In this document: positions 1 to 7,321 of the stretch, one piece after another
How the letters are laid out: each line of letters starts with the position of its first letter
Position numbering within the stretch: position 1 is the stretch's first letter
Assembly (NCBI RefSeq): GCF_002094855.1
Contig: NZ_ARYN01000005.1
Coordinates: forward strand, 1-64,000
Direction: 5' to 3'
Origin: Zunongwangia atlantica 22II14-10F7
Lineage (GTDB): Bacteria > Bacteroidota > Bacteroidia > Flavobacteriales > Flavobacteriaceae
DNA length: 64,000 nt
Made by a program: the position numbers and the translations under genes
The notes under the pieces: generated by a model
Databases searched by the model: none
What the model was told of the DNA's origin: nothing
The model's input: only the letters and a program-made list of their open reading frames with translations

Positions 1-527
1 TCACTATGGCCGGCTCATCCAATGGAAGCTTCGATTATGAGGATAGAATAGTAATTATCGATCGAAATAGTGAATTTTATGGGGGAATCAATAACAATTT
101 AAAATTTAAAAATTTTAGTCTTCAGTTTTTATTTCGATTTGAAAAAAAATCTGGTTTACATTCCCTTTTTAATGCTGGAAGGGCTTCTAATCCCTTAAGG
201 ACTGTTTTAGCCAAATTAAATGGAGAAAGTACTTTTCAAACCATTTCTCAATCTTCCCAGGCGGGAAATGCATTCACAAATGTCCTTAACACAAATTTTC
301 CTGTTCAGGATGCGTCTTTTATTCGCCTACAGACAATATCCTTTGGATATGATTTACCTAAGGCTTTTTTAGATAACATAGGTATAGATGCCTTAAGACT
401 TTTTATTCACGGTCAAAACTTATTTACCATCACTCCTTATGAGGGAATAGATCCTCAACTTTCATTATCAGGAATCGAAATTGGAAGTTTAAGAAGTATC
501 AGTGGTGGTGCTCAAATCAAATTTTAA
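1..527 (+). CDS. SusC-type TonB-dependent receptor, C-terminal part
   Basis: The reading frame is open from the left edge to a stop at 525-527, so this is the 3' end of a larger gene. The visible 170 or so residues look like the last beta-strands of a SusC/RagA outer-membrane barrel: there is a run near DASFIRLQTISFGYDLP, then LFIHGQNLFTITPYEGIDP, and a terminal strand ending in KF. These are hallmarks of the SusC C-terminus. A susD gene follows after 9 bp, the standard pairing. The cargo cannot be told from this fragment. The M16 peptidase downstream, and the absence of glycosidases here, hint at a peptide rather than a glycan. Confidence 0.9.
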   Translation, partial: TMAGSSNGSFDYEDRIVIIDRNSEFYGGINNNLKFKNFSLQFLFRFEKKSGLHSLFNAGRASNPLRTVLAKLNGESTFQTISQSSQAGNAFTNVLNTNFPVQDASFIRLQTISFGYDLPKAFLDNIGIDALRLFIHGQNLFTITPYEGIDPQLSLSGIEIGSLRSISGGAQIKF

Positions 528-536
528 AAAGAAATC

Positions 537-1937
537 ATGAAAATAAATTTATATATAAAAAATATCTTAACGCTATCTGCGGTTTTATTTCTAGTATCCT
601 GTGAAGATTTTGTAGAAGTAGCTCCTCCTGATAATAAGTTGGTAAGAGAAGAAGTATTCCGGAATGAAAATACGGTTATCAGTGCTATGAACGGCATCTA
701 CAATCAATTATTTCTGGCTTCATATATCAATGGTTCTTCGAGTAGTATTACGTACCTGACCGCTTTATCTGCTGATAACATCAAAAATATAAGAACCACA
801 AATTTGGATCGGTTACAGTTTGAAGAAAATGAAATTATACCGGACAATGAATATAATTACAATTTATGGTCTAGCGCTTACAATAGTATTTATTTGGTGA
901 ACTCATTTTTGGAGGGATTATCTGAAGCGACAGAAATTGATGAAGAATTAAGACTTAGATTAGAAGGTGAATCACGTTTTATACGCGCCTTCACTTATTT
1001 CTATTTAGTAAATCTCTATGGTGAAGTTCCATTGATACTCAGCTCAGATTACACGAATAATGCACTAGCATCAAGAACGGAAAAGGAACAAATTTACAAT
1101 CAGATTCTGGACGACCTATTGATGTCTGCCGAATTATTAACAGATACAGATCCAAGAGAAGAAAGAATTCAAGTGGATGTATTCACTGTGAAAGCTTTTT
1201 TAGCACGATTTTATCTTTATCAAGAACAATGGGAGTTGGCCTCCCAATTAAGTAGCGAAGTAATAGCTAATACTCAGGATTTCGAACTCTTAGAAAATTT
1301 AGATGAAGTTTTTTTAGCCAATAGCAAGGAAGCGATTTGGCAACTCTCTCCCATTGGAAGGGGAGGAAACACGCAAACAAATGAAGGAAATCTATTTATT
1401 CACAGCACTCTACTGCCCTTCTTTGTTAGCAATGCCATTGAAGATGATTTTTTTCAAGGATTCACTAATGACGACCTTAGATTATTGCATTGGATCGGGT
1501 ATAATGAATCTCTTCAAGAGTTTTTTGTATATAAATACAAAATATGGAATAGCGGAGACTTCCCAATTACGGAATATTCTATGGTACTACGTCTTGCGGA
1601 ACAATACCTGATAAGAGCAGAATCTCGATTACATACAAATAACAGAAATGGTGCTATAGCTGATTTAGACATCATTCGCCAGAGAGCAGGACTAGATTTA
1701 ATTGCTGATATAAATCCAAATATTAATGACTCCGAGGTATTAGAAATTATCATGGCAGAAAGGAGAAAGGAATTATTTGCTGAATGGGGGCATCGCTGGT
1801 TTGATTTAAAAAGAACTGATAAAGCTACAGATATTTTAGGCACCCATTCACAGTGGGAAGAAACGGATTTATTATTTCCTATTCCCTCACAGGAACGTAT
1901 GAAAAATCCAAATCTGAGTCAAAACCTAGGCTATTAA
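537..1937 (+). CDS. RagB/SusD family outer-membrane lipoprotein
   Basis: This 466-residue protein is the surface lid of the SusC-like transporter encoded just upstream. It has a lipoprotein signal with lipobox LVSC. The acidic residues after the cysteine (CEDFVE) fit surface export in Bacteroidota. The SusD fold is visible in ESRFIRAFTYFYLVNLYGEVPL near residues 145-170 and in the C-terminal AERRKELFAEWGHRWFDLKRT signature, ending in NPNLSQNLGY. The gene sits 9 bp after susC and 15 bp before the M16 peptidase gene, so the three are probably one operon. No residue identifies the ligand. Confidence 0.95.
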   Translation: MKINLYIKNILTLSAVLFLVSCEDFVEVAPPDNKLVREEVFRNENTVISAMNGIYNQLFLASYINGSSSSITYLTALSADNIKNIRTTNLDRLQFEENEIIPDNEYNYNLWSSAYNSIYLVNSFLEGLSEATEIDEELRLRLEGESRFIRAFTYFYLVNLYGEVPLILSSDYTNNALASRTEKEQIYNQILDDLLMSAELLTDTDPREERIQVDVFTVKAFLARFYLYQEQWELASQLSSEVIANTQDFELLENLDEVFLANSKEAIWQLSPIGRGGNTQTNEGNLFIHSTLLPFFVSNAIEDDFFQGFTNDDLRLLHWIGYNESLQEFFVYKYKIWNSGDFPITEYSMVLRLAEQYLIRAESRLHTNNRNGAIADLDIIRQRAGLDLIADINPNINDSEVLEIIMAERRKELFAEWGHRWFDLKRTDKATDILGTHSQWEETDLLFPIPSQERMKNPNLSQNLGY

Positions 1938-1952
1938 TATTAGACGATAAAT

Positions 1953-4820
1953 ATGAAAATTCACACATATCTATGGTTTGTTATCTGCTTACTTTCTATT
2001 CAATCTTCATATTCTCAGGTTATAGAAAATATCAAAAGAGATTCGCTTCAACTAGACACAAGTATCCATTACAATGTTCTGGATAATGGTTTTTCCTATT
2101 ATTTAAAGCCATTAAATAACGTTGATTCTGGATTAAAACTAAGATTTATTGTTAAAGTAGGTTGGAAAGATGAAAAACCAGATGAAACCAATTTTGCCCA
2201 TGCGATTGAACATTTAGCATTTCGAGCAACCGAAAATTTTGATGAAGGTATTAAAAGTAATTACAAACTCTTAAAATCTATAGAAATAGACGCCAATGCT
2301 ATAGGTGCAAATACAAACACTATTTGGACATCGTACAATTTTGATACTCAAGCAGATCAGAAAGAAGCTATAACCACAGCTTTTTTATGGTTTAAAGATA
2401 TAGCCGATGGTTTGATGATATCAAAAAGAACTGTGGAGCAGGAAAGAGGAGTATTAATACAAGAATATAGAGGTGGAGATGGGAATCGTACAAATTATAT
2501 GAATGAAAAATCTTTGTCCCATCAGCTTTTCCCTTGCCATCCTAATTTGAAAAACTTCTTAAAACATATGAATCAGTTTTCTTCAGATGACCTAAAGCAA
2601 TTTTATCACGAGTGGTACCGTCCTGATCAAATGTCTATTATTATTACTGGTAACTTTGAGGATATTGATCAAATTGAAAGAGAAATTATTTCAGTCTTTT
2701 CACCATTAAAAAACCCTGATAATAGACTAAATTCTCACAATTGTGATTCAGAATACTATGCTAATTCATCGAAATTTGTTGCAGTAGAAACATCCTTTAA
2801 AGATTCAATATCAAAAGTTTTAGGAAATCCAATTACTATGAATTTCTTTTATCAAAATCCTTTGAGTACAGTAGAACTAAATCCGCAGGAAAAGTTTTTC
2901 AATGCAATAAAAGATGATTTATTCGCTCGTCTACTAAGAGATCGGTTGAAGAATAATTCAAGAACTAACAATAAATACTCTGCCCATTTCAATCTTTCCC
3001 GGAAAGTAGATAGAAATGCAGGTTTATTCCGTTTATCAATCAATTCTGAATATGATCATTTTCAGAATGCACTTAAAGAAACATTCTCACTAGTAAATCA
3101 ACTTCATCTTCATGGTGTTGTGAAAGAGGAATTAGAGCTCATAAAAAAAGAAATGCTTGATCAATTACCTAATGGCTTGAAGGATTCTAAAGATTATTGG
3201 TTAGAGCAAATTCAAAAATACGCCTTAAAAGATGAGATTTTACCACCAAAAAAAATAGAGCTTACAAGAAGGTATATAAAAGACCTTTCGGCCAAAGAGT
3301 TAAATAATAGAATTCGGCAAACTTTATCATTAGGTCCAAAGGATATAGCTCTTGTGCTTCCTGCCGACTACAATATGGAGATTTTCAACGAAAAGAATCT
3401 TCGTAATATAATCAATAACTCAAGTGACAAAAATATAGGTAAATATAAAATGGAAGCGGAAAACCTGAGTCTCATGTCTTCCGATGAAATAAATTCATTT
3501 ATCTCAAAAGGATATACAAAGCTGAATTCAAATGCTGAGAAAGTTATACGGTATCGTCTTAATAATGGTCTAAAACTCACGTTTATGCCTTCGCCAACTG
3601 AGAAAGAAAATGGTAAGATTTTTTTTCATGGCTTTAGTAAGAAAGGAGCTGAATATTTTAAAGAACAGCACTATTATTCAGCGGTTTACGCACCTTTCCT
3701 CATAAGAGAGTCTGGAATTGGAAGCCTGAATAATGTTAATTTAGCTCGCTTTTTTGAATCTACAGAATCGATGTATTTAGGAATTTCACCTTATATCAAC
3801 CTGAAAAACTCAGGAATTAAGGGAAAAGTATCAAAAGCTGAATTTGAAAAACTCCTACAACTTATATATTTGTTTTTCAATAAACCGAATCAGGCTATCA
3901 TAGGGTTTGACAATTGGAAAAGGAATCAATTAAAATATTTAAATAGGAGTAAAAATGGCATTAATGATTTATTAGATGCCATGGCAAACCTTACTGAAGA
4001 TTATTCAGCTCTTCCATATGGAGTTGAAAAAATCAATACCATGCATAAGGTAAATCCTGATCAATCATTTCATATTTACAAAGAGATATTCGGGAATGCC
4101 GAAGATTTCGAATTCATTTTTACAGGTGACTTCGAAATTGAGAGTATTCTCCCACTTTTAGATAAGTACCTTGGAAACTTATCTAATCTTCAGCAGTCAG
4201 GATCCGCAAAAAACACATGTCCTACTTTCATTCCCGAATTACCTGAAGCTCCGTTGTTTGAGAGAATTGATTTACCAGATTCCTATTCAACAGAAAATGT
4301 TTATTACAATTTAAAATACATACGTCAGAAGGATCAAAATAATAATTGGAAAGAAAAGTTAAGAATACAAATTTTAGGAAAAATAATCAATCGCATTCTA
4401 AATGACTTACGAACTAAAAATAAGCTGTCACTATATTTTTATGGAGTGGCAGGCGGCTATAATGAACTGATGGACAGATATGAGATAAATTTAAGACTTG
4501 TATGCGAACCTAAAGAACTTGATTTTATTCTACAAAGAGTTAAAGAAATCATTTCTGACATAAAAAAAGGGAATATATCAAGTGACATTTTCGAGTTGAT
4601 AAAGAATCAATTCCGTGAAAAATATTCCTCCAATATTCTAAATCATCCCAAAAGCGAACTAGAAAACTTGTTCTTAAAAAATCTAAACGATCAACAAATA
4701 ATAATAGCTGAGGAAGTACAAAAATTTATTAATAGTCTATGTATCGAAGATTTAACAAAAACCGCTAATCAATATTTGGAAGAAGAATCAAAATATGAAC
4801 TCTTAATGGCTCAAAAATAA
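1953..4820 (+). CDS. M16 family zinc metallopeptidase (insulinase/pitrilysin type)
   Basis: The product has 955 residues with a cleavable signal peptide (residues 1-21, cut near YSQ), so it is probably periplasmic. The inverted zinc motif HxxEH of M16 peptidases is present as HAIEH at residues 83-87, with a downstream glutamate in a TVEQERGVLIQEYRGG block near 155-170. The second half repeats the M16 fold without an HxxEH, as in two-domain M16B/C enzymes. It starts 15 bp after the susD stop, suggesting co-transcription with the TonB receptor pair. M16 enzymes degrade short peptides inside a closed chamber. The context suggests it processes a peptide imported or exported by the SusCD pair, which is inference. 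Confidence 0.93.
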   Translation: MKIHTYLWFVICLLSIQSSYSQVIENIKRDSLQLDTSIHYNVLDNGFSYYLKPLNNVDSGLKLRFIVKVGWKDEKPDETNFAHAIEHLAFRATENFDEGIKSNYKLLKSIEIDANAIGANTNTIWTSYNFDTQADQKEAITTAFLWFKDIADGLMISKRTVEQERGVLIQEYRGGDGNRTNYMNEKSLSHQLFPCHPNLKNFLKHMNQFSSDDLKQFYHEWYRPDQMSIIITGNFEDIDQIEREIISVFSPLKNPDNRLNSHNCDSEYYANSSKFVAVETSFKDSISKVLGNPITMNFFYQNPLSTVELNPQEKFFNAIKDDLFARLLRDRLKNNSRTNNKYSAHFNLSRKVDRNAGLFRLSINSEYDHFQNALKETFSLVNQLHLHGVVKEELELIKKEMLDQLPNGLKDSKDYWLEQIQKYALKDEILPPKKIELTRRYIKDLSAKELNNRIRQTLSLGPKDIALVLPADYNMEIFNEKNLRNIINNSSDKNIGKYKMEAENLSLMSSDEINSFISKGYTKLNSNAEKVIRYRLNNGLKLTFMPSPTEKENGKIFFHGFSKKGAEYFKEQHYYSAVYAPFLIRESGIGSLNNVNLARFFESTESMYLGISPYINLKNSGIKGKVSKAEFEKLLQLIYLFFNKPNQAIIGFDNWKRNQLKYLNRSKNGINDLLDAMANLTEDYSALPYGVEKINTMHKVNPDQSFHIYKEIFGNAEDFEFIFTGDFEIESILPLLDKYLGNLSNLQQSGSAKNTCPTFIPELPEAPLFERIDLPDSYSTENVYYNLKYIRQKDQNNNWKEKLRIQILGKIINRILNDLRTKNKLSLYFYGVAGGYNELMDRYEINLRLVCEPKELDFILQRVKEIISDIKKGNISSDIFELIKNQFREKYSSNILNHPKSELENLFLKNLNDQQIIIAEEVQKFINSLCIEDLTKTANQYLEEESKYELLMAQK

Positions 4821-4830
4821 ATCTGAAAAA

Positions 4831-4856
4831 AGCACATCGTGTATCCACGATGTGCT
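4831..4856. terminator. Intrinsic terminator between convergent genes
   Basis: A perfect 11-bp stem (4831-4841 with 4846-4856, core AGCACATCGTG) closes a 4-nt TATC loop. On the minus strand the hairpin is followed by six U residues, so it terminates the DUF6520 gene well. For the plus-strand peptidase gene, which ends 10 bp before it, the trailing U-run is weak. Confidence 0.85.
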
Positions 4857-4880
4857 GTTACAATTAAACTTTCCAAACTA

Positions 4881-5159
4881 TTAGCTTGGATCTATTACAA
4901 TAGGTTCATCGGAATCACCTTGTTTCGAAGTTGTATTGTCTTGTTCGTCATAGACTTGATAGATTGGACCATCCTCCCCTATTTGAACTCTACATTCTTC
5001 ACTTCCTTCTCCACAATCTACTTCATCAATTTCAAACCAGGATCCATTTCCTAAATCAACATAGTCGTGTTCCTCCTGCGAATATTGAGCTGTGGTAAAT
5101 GACATTCCTATGGCACAGATAAACGCCATTAACGGTAATATTAACTTACTTCTTTTCAT
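4881..5159 (-). CDS. Small secreted two-cysteine protein, DUF6520 family
   Basis: This 92-residue protein has a clear signal peptide (MKRSKLILPLMAFICAIGMS, cleavage near TTA-QY). The rest is a short, very acidic mature part. The mature protein has only two cysteines, C49 and C56, in the order C-G-E-G-S-E-E-C, so one intramolecular disulfide is possible. The layout matches small Bacteroidota proteins annotated as DUF6520, whose function is not known to me. A MauE/DoxX gene lies just upstream on the same strand. The codon pattern, signal peptide and dedicated terminator make it a real gene despite its size. Confidence 0.8.
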   Translation of the reverse strand: MKRSKLILPLMAFICAIGMSFTTAQYSQEEHDYVDLGNGSWFEIDEVDCGEGSEECRVQIGEDGPIYQVYDEQDNTTSKQGDSDEPIVIDPS

Positions 5160-5243
5160 AATTTAAGTATTTAAATTCATTAAAATGCCTACTTTATTTA
5201 CAGGTGTTCGGCCTCCGTTCCTGTCTTCATCGCGATAAATTCT

Positions 5244-5705
5244 TTATAGCTTTTTATTCTTTTCGAAATATAATCCGGTAGTGGCTAATACAAGACTTAT
5301 AGTATTCAGCAGCAAGTGTTGCTTCCAGCTGAGAAGGCTTAGGATGCCTCCACATGTACAGGGTTCATAAGGGCTTATAAAAACAATCCATAGTGTATAA
5401 GCAGTGAACAGGCTTAAGAGTATTACACTACTTAAAAGACCGATTTTTCTAAAATCTTCAAATATGATTGCTCCGGCTATACCAATTTCCCCCAAAGGGA
5501 TTAACCAGGAAAGTATATCAGCGGTATGTTCTGTAAAAAATAGCGGTGCATTCCTTAAGGTCGTAAAAAGCGCATTAGTATCTATAAGTTTTGAAAAACC
5601 GGTATATGCGAATAGTAGAATTAAGTATAGGGCAATTCCAAGCTTAAAAAAGTTTATTGTAGTCCCATTCAACTTTCCTTGATATTTATATTTCATTTGA
5701 TTCAT
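5244..5705 (-). CDS. MauE/DoxX family redox-associated membrane protein
   Basis: This 153-residue inner-membrane protein has about four hydrophobic segments (near residues 18-36, 64-82, 88-112 and 130-147). A CxC pair, C116 and C118, lies in EPCTCGG at the mouth of the last helix pair. MauE proteins assist disulfide formation in methylamine dehydrogenase. In Bacteroidota related proteins occur with DUF6520 and thioredoxin-like genes. The gene is 84 bp upstream of the two-cysteine protein on the same strand, so it could oxidise or isomerise that small protein's cysteines (inference). Methylamine dehydrogenase genes are absent, so the mau role itself is unlikely. Confidence 0.8.
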   Translation of the reverse strand: MNQMKYKYQGKLNGTTINFFKLGIALYLILLFAYTGFSKLIDTNALFTTLRNAPLFFTEHTADILSWLIPLGEIGIAGAIIFEDFRKIGLLSSVILLSLFTAYTLWIVFISPYEPCTCGGILSLLSWKQHLLLNTISLVLATTGLYFEKNKKL

Positions 5706-5803
5706 CCCATTCGCATTTTTTGGAGTTATGGTTTAAAGTTCACCATATTGATCCAAAAGCTTTTGCCTGAAACGATTTTCAATTTGAACTTAAGGCTAAA
5801 TAT

Positions 5804-6721
5804 TTATAATGCTCTTATTTTACTTGGTGCCACACTATAATGCTTTTTGAAGGATCTTGAGAAATGTGCTAAACTCAAAAAGCCACATTCTTCTGAGATT
5901 TCACTTATGGACATTGAAGTATCTCGGATAAGAGCATAGGCCTTTTCCAGTCGTTTTCTTAGATGGTATTCATTAATGGATTCTTCATAAGTACGCTTAA
6001 ATATCACGGTCATTTTACTCACACTAGCGCCTACTTCTCTGGCTATCAAAGACAGTTTCGGAAGTGGACGATCCAATCTTTTAATAATATAGGCATGTAA
6101 TGTTCTTACTAAGTCCCGTTGATCTTTCAAAAGGAGACTTCGATATTCACTTGGATATCTTATTTGTCCTTCCTTACGGTCTTTAAGCTCATTTTTTAAA
6201 CGTTCATTACAATAAACTGCTTTAAAAACGGAAAGACAATAGCCTGTTTGTTCTCCTGAAATTAAAGGATGAAGATAGCCATATCCCGACCATGAATATC
6301 CACAATGATGTTTTAGCTCAATGCTAATTGGTAAGCGATATTGACCTACATCAGTCATAAATTTCTCGATCTGTTCATTTAGGCCAATCCGATCACCTAG
6401 GATCAATTTCAAAGGTTTTCCTAAAAGATGTTCCTCTTTATACATTAGGATTTTACGAATATTTTCAGAGAATGATGTGATCTGTAAATTCTCATCCAGA
6501 TTAATGATGACATTTTCAATCGCTTCTTTACTCTTTTCAAAATTGATTTGGTGAACTACTGTATTAATTTCTTCAACCATAATATTGAGAGAAATTGCAA
6601 TCTGTTCGAGCTCATCCTTTTGATTTCTAAGTGGCAAGGTGTAAGTATAGGTACCAAGAGTGATTTCTGTAATAAAATTCAGAATCTCCTGTACCCTGGC
6701 TTTGAAAGTTGGGGTATTCAT
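5804..6721 (-). CDS. AraC family regulator with a PAS-like sensory domain
   Basis: The ATG at 6721 gives 305 residues. A TTG nine codons upstream would overlap the preceding gene by 8 bp and is less likely. The N-terminal 60 residues resemble a HAMP-like helical segment. A PAS-like domain follows (about 75-175, including ENVIINLDENLQITSFSENI). The last 100 residues form an AraC double helix-turn-helix (SISEISEECGFLSLAHFSRSFKKHY). No membrane segment is visible, so a cytoplasmic ligand or partner is likely. It is 19 bp downstream of the small DUF7793-like gene, suggesting an operon. It probably regulates the neighbouring redox/peptidase genes or the divergent synthase gene (inference). Confidence 0.88.
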   Translation of the reverse strand: MNTPTFKARVQEILNFITEITLGTYTYTLPLRNQKDELEQIAISLNIMVEEINTVVHQINFEKSKEAIENVIINLDENLQITSFSENIRKILMYKEEHLLGKPLKLILGDRIGLNEQIEKFMTDVGQYRLPISIELKHHCGYSWSGYGYLHPLISGEQTGYCLSVFKAVYCNERLKNELKDRKEGQIRYPSEYRSLLLKDQRDLVRTLHAYIIKRLDRPLPKLSLIAREVGASVSKMTVIFKRTYEESINEYHLRKRLEKAYALIRDTSMSISEISEECGFLSLAHFSRSFKKHYSVAPSKIRAL

Positions 6722-6740
6722 AACTTGGTGGGTTATAAGG

Positions 6741-7151
6741 TTATTCAAATTGCTTCAAAAAGTTTAAGGCTTCTGAAGTGGTTGTAAAAGTCTCAATGGG
6801 GACATTAGGCTTACTAATCTCCCTAAATGCCGACATCATGGTTCCAAAATAGCTTTCTTCTATAACAAAGGCAACCGCTAATGCATTCAGGCATCCATCA
6901 ACAGCGAGATATTCCCTTGCTGCCTTACTAGAAGTTTTAAGCTGTCTTATGTCGCATAAAATGGGGTATACTTTTCCTTGCTGAAGTCGTAATCTGGCTT
7001 TTACCACAGCCCGAGCTTCATTGATATCGAGAATTATATTGGGTTTATATATAAAATTAAGAATACCCTCCTCGACCCAGAAGTGTGCATAATCTTCTCC
7101 TTTAAACATTTGTATCCCTATTTCTATTCTAAAAATAGGAAAAATTTTCAT
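6741..7151 (-). CDS. Small DUF7793-like (STAS/SpoIIAA-like fold) protein
   Basis: The product has 136 residues from the ATG at 7151. A start at 7109 (MFKGEDYAHF) would give 122 residues and fits the usual family start better. The pattern WVEEGILNFIYKP, then a helix with ARLRLQQGKVYPILCDIRQLK, then AREYLAVDG and a C-terminal FTTTSEALNFLKQF resembles the Bacteroidota family often labelled DUF7793. That family has a STAS/SEC14-like alpha/beta fold. No catalytic residues are evident. It lies immediately upstream of the AraC/PAS gene and may modulate that regulator through protein contact (inference). Confidence 0.7.
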   Translation of the reverse strand: MKIFPIFRIEIGIQMFKGEDYAHFWVEEGILNFIYKPNIILDINEARAVVKARLRLQQGKVYPILCDIRQLKTSSKAAREYLAVDGCLNALAVAFVIEESYFGTMMSAFREISKPNVPIETFTTTSEALNFLKQFE

Positions 7152-7321
7152 AACCTTAATTTAACATTACAATCAATAGATTACAATAATTCATAGAAAA
7201 TACCAGTAAATACGCCTATTTGACTTTAAATTTCATGATTTGACTCGTAGACCATTTTAATGTTTCTTCTTAAAACAAAGCGGTTGTTTTTTTAGCTTGA
7301 TAGGAGTTTAAATGATAACAA
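7152..7321. promoter_or_regulatory. Divergent promoter region between the DUF7793-like and synthase genes
   Basis: This 170-bp A+T-rich gap separates two diverging genes and must hold both promoters. I see no convincing TTG/TAnnTTTG Bacteroidota promoter pair and no strong dyad, so no site is placed. It is listed because the AraC regulator transcribed leftwards is a natural candidate to act here. Confidence 0.4.
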
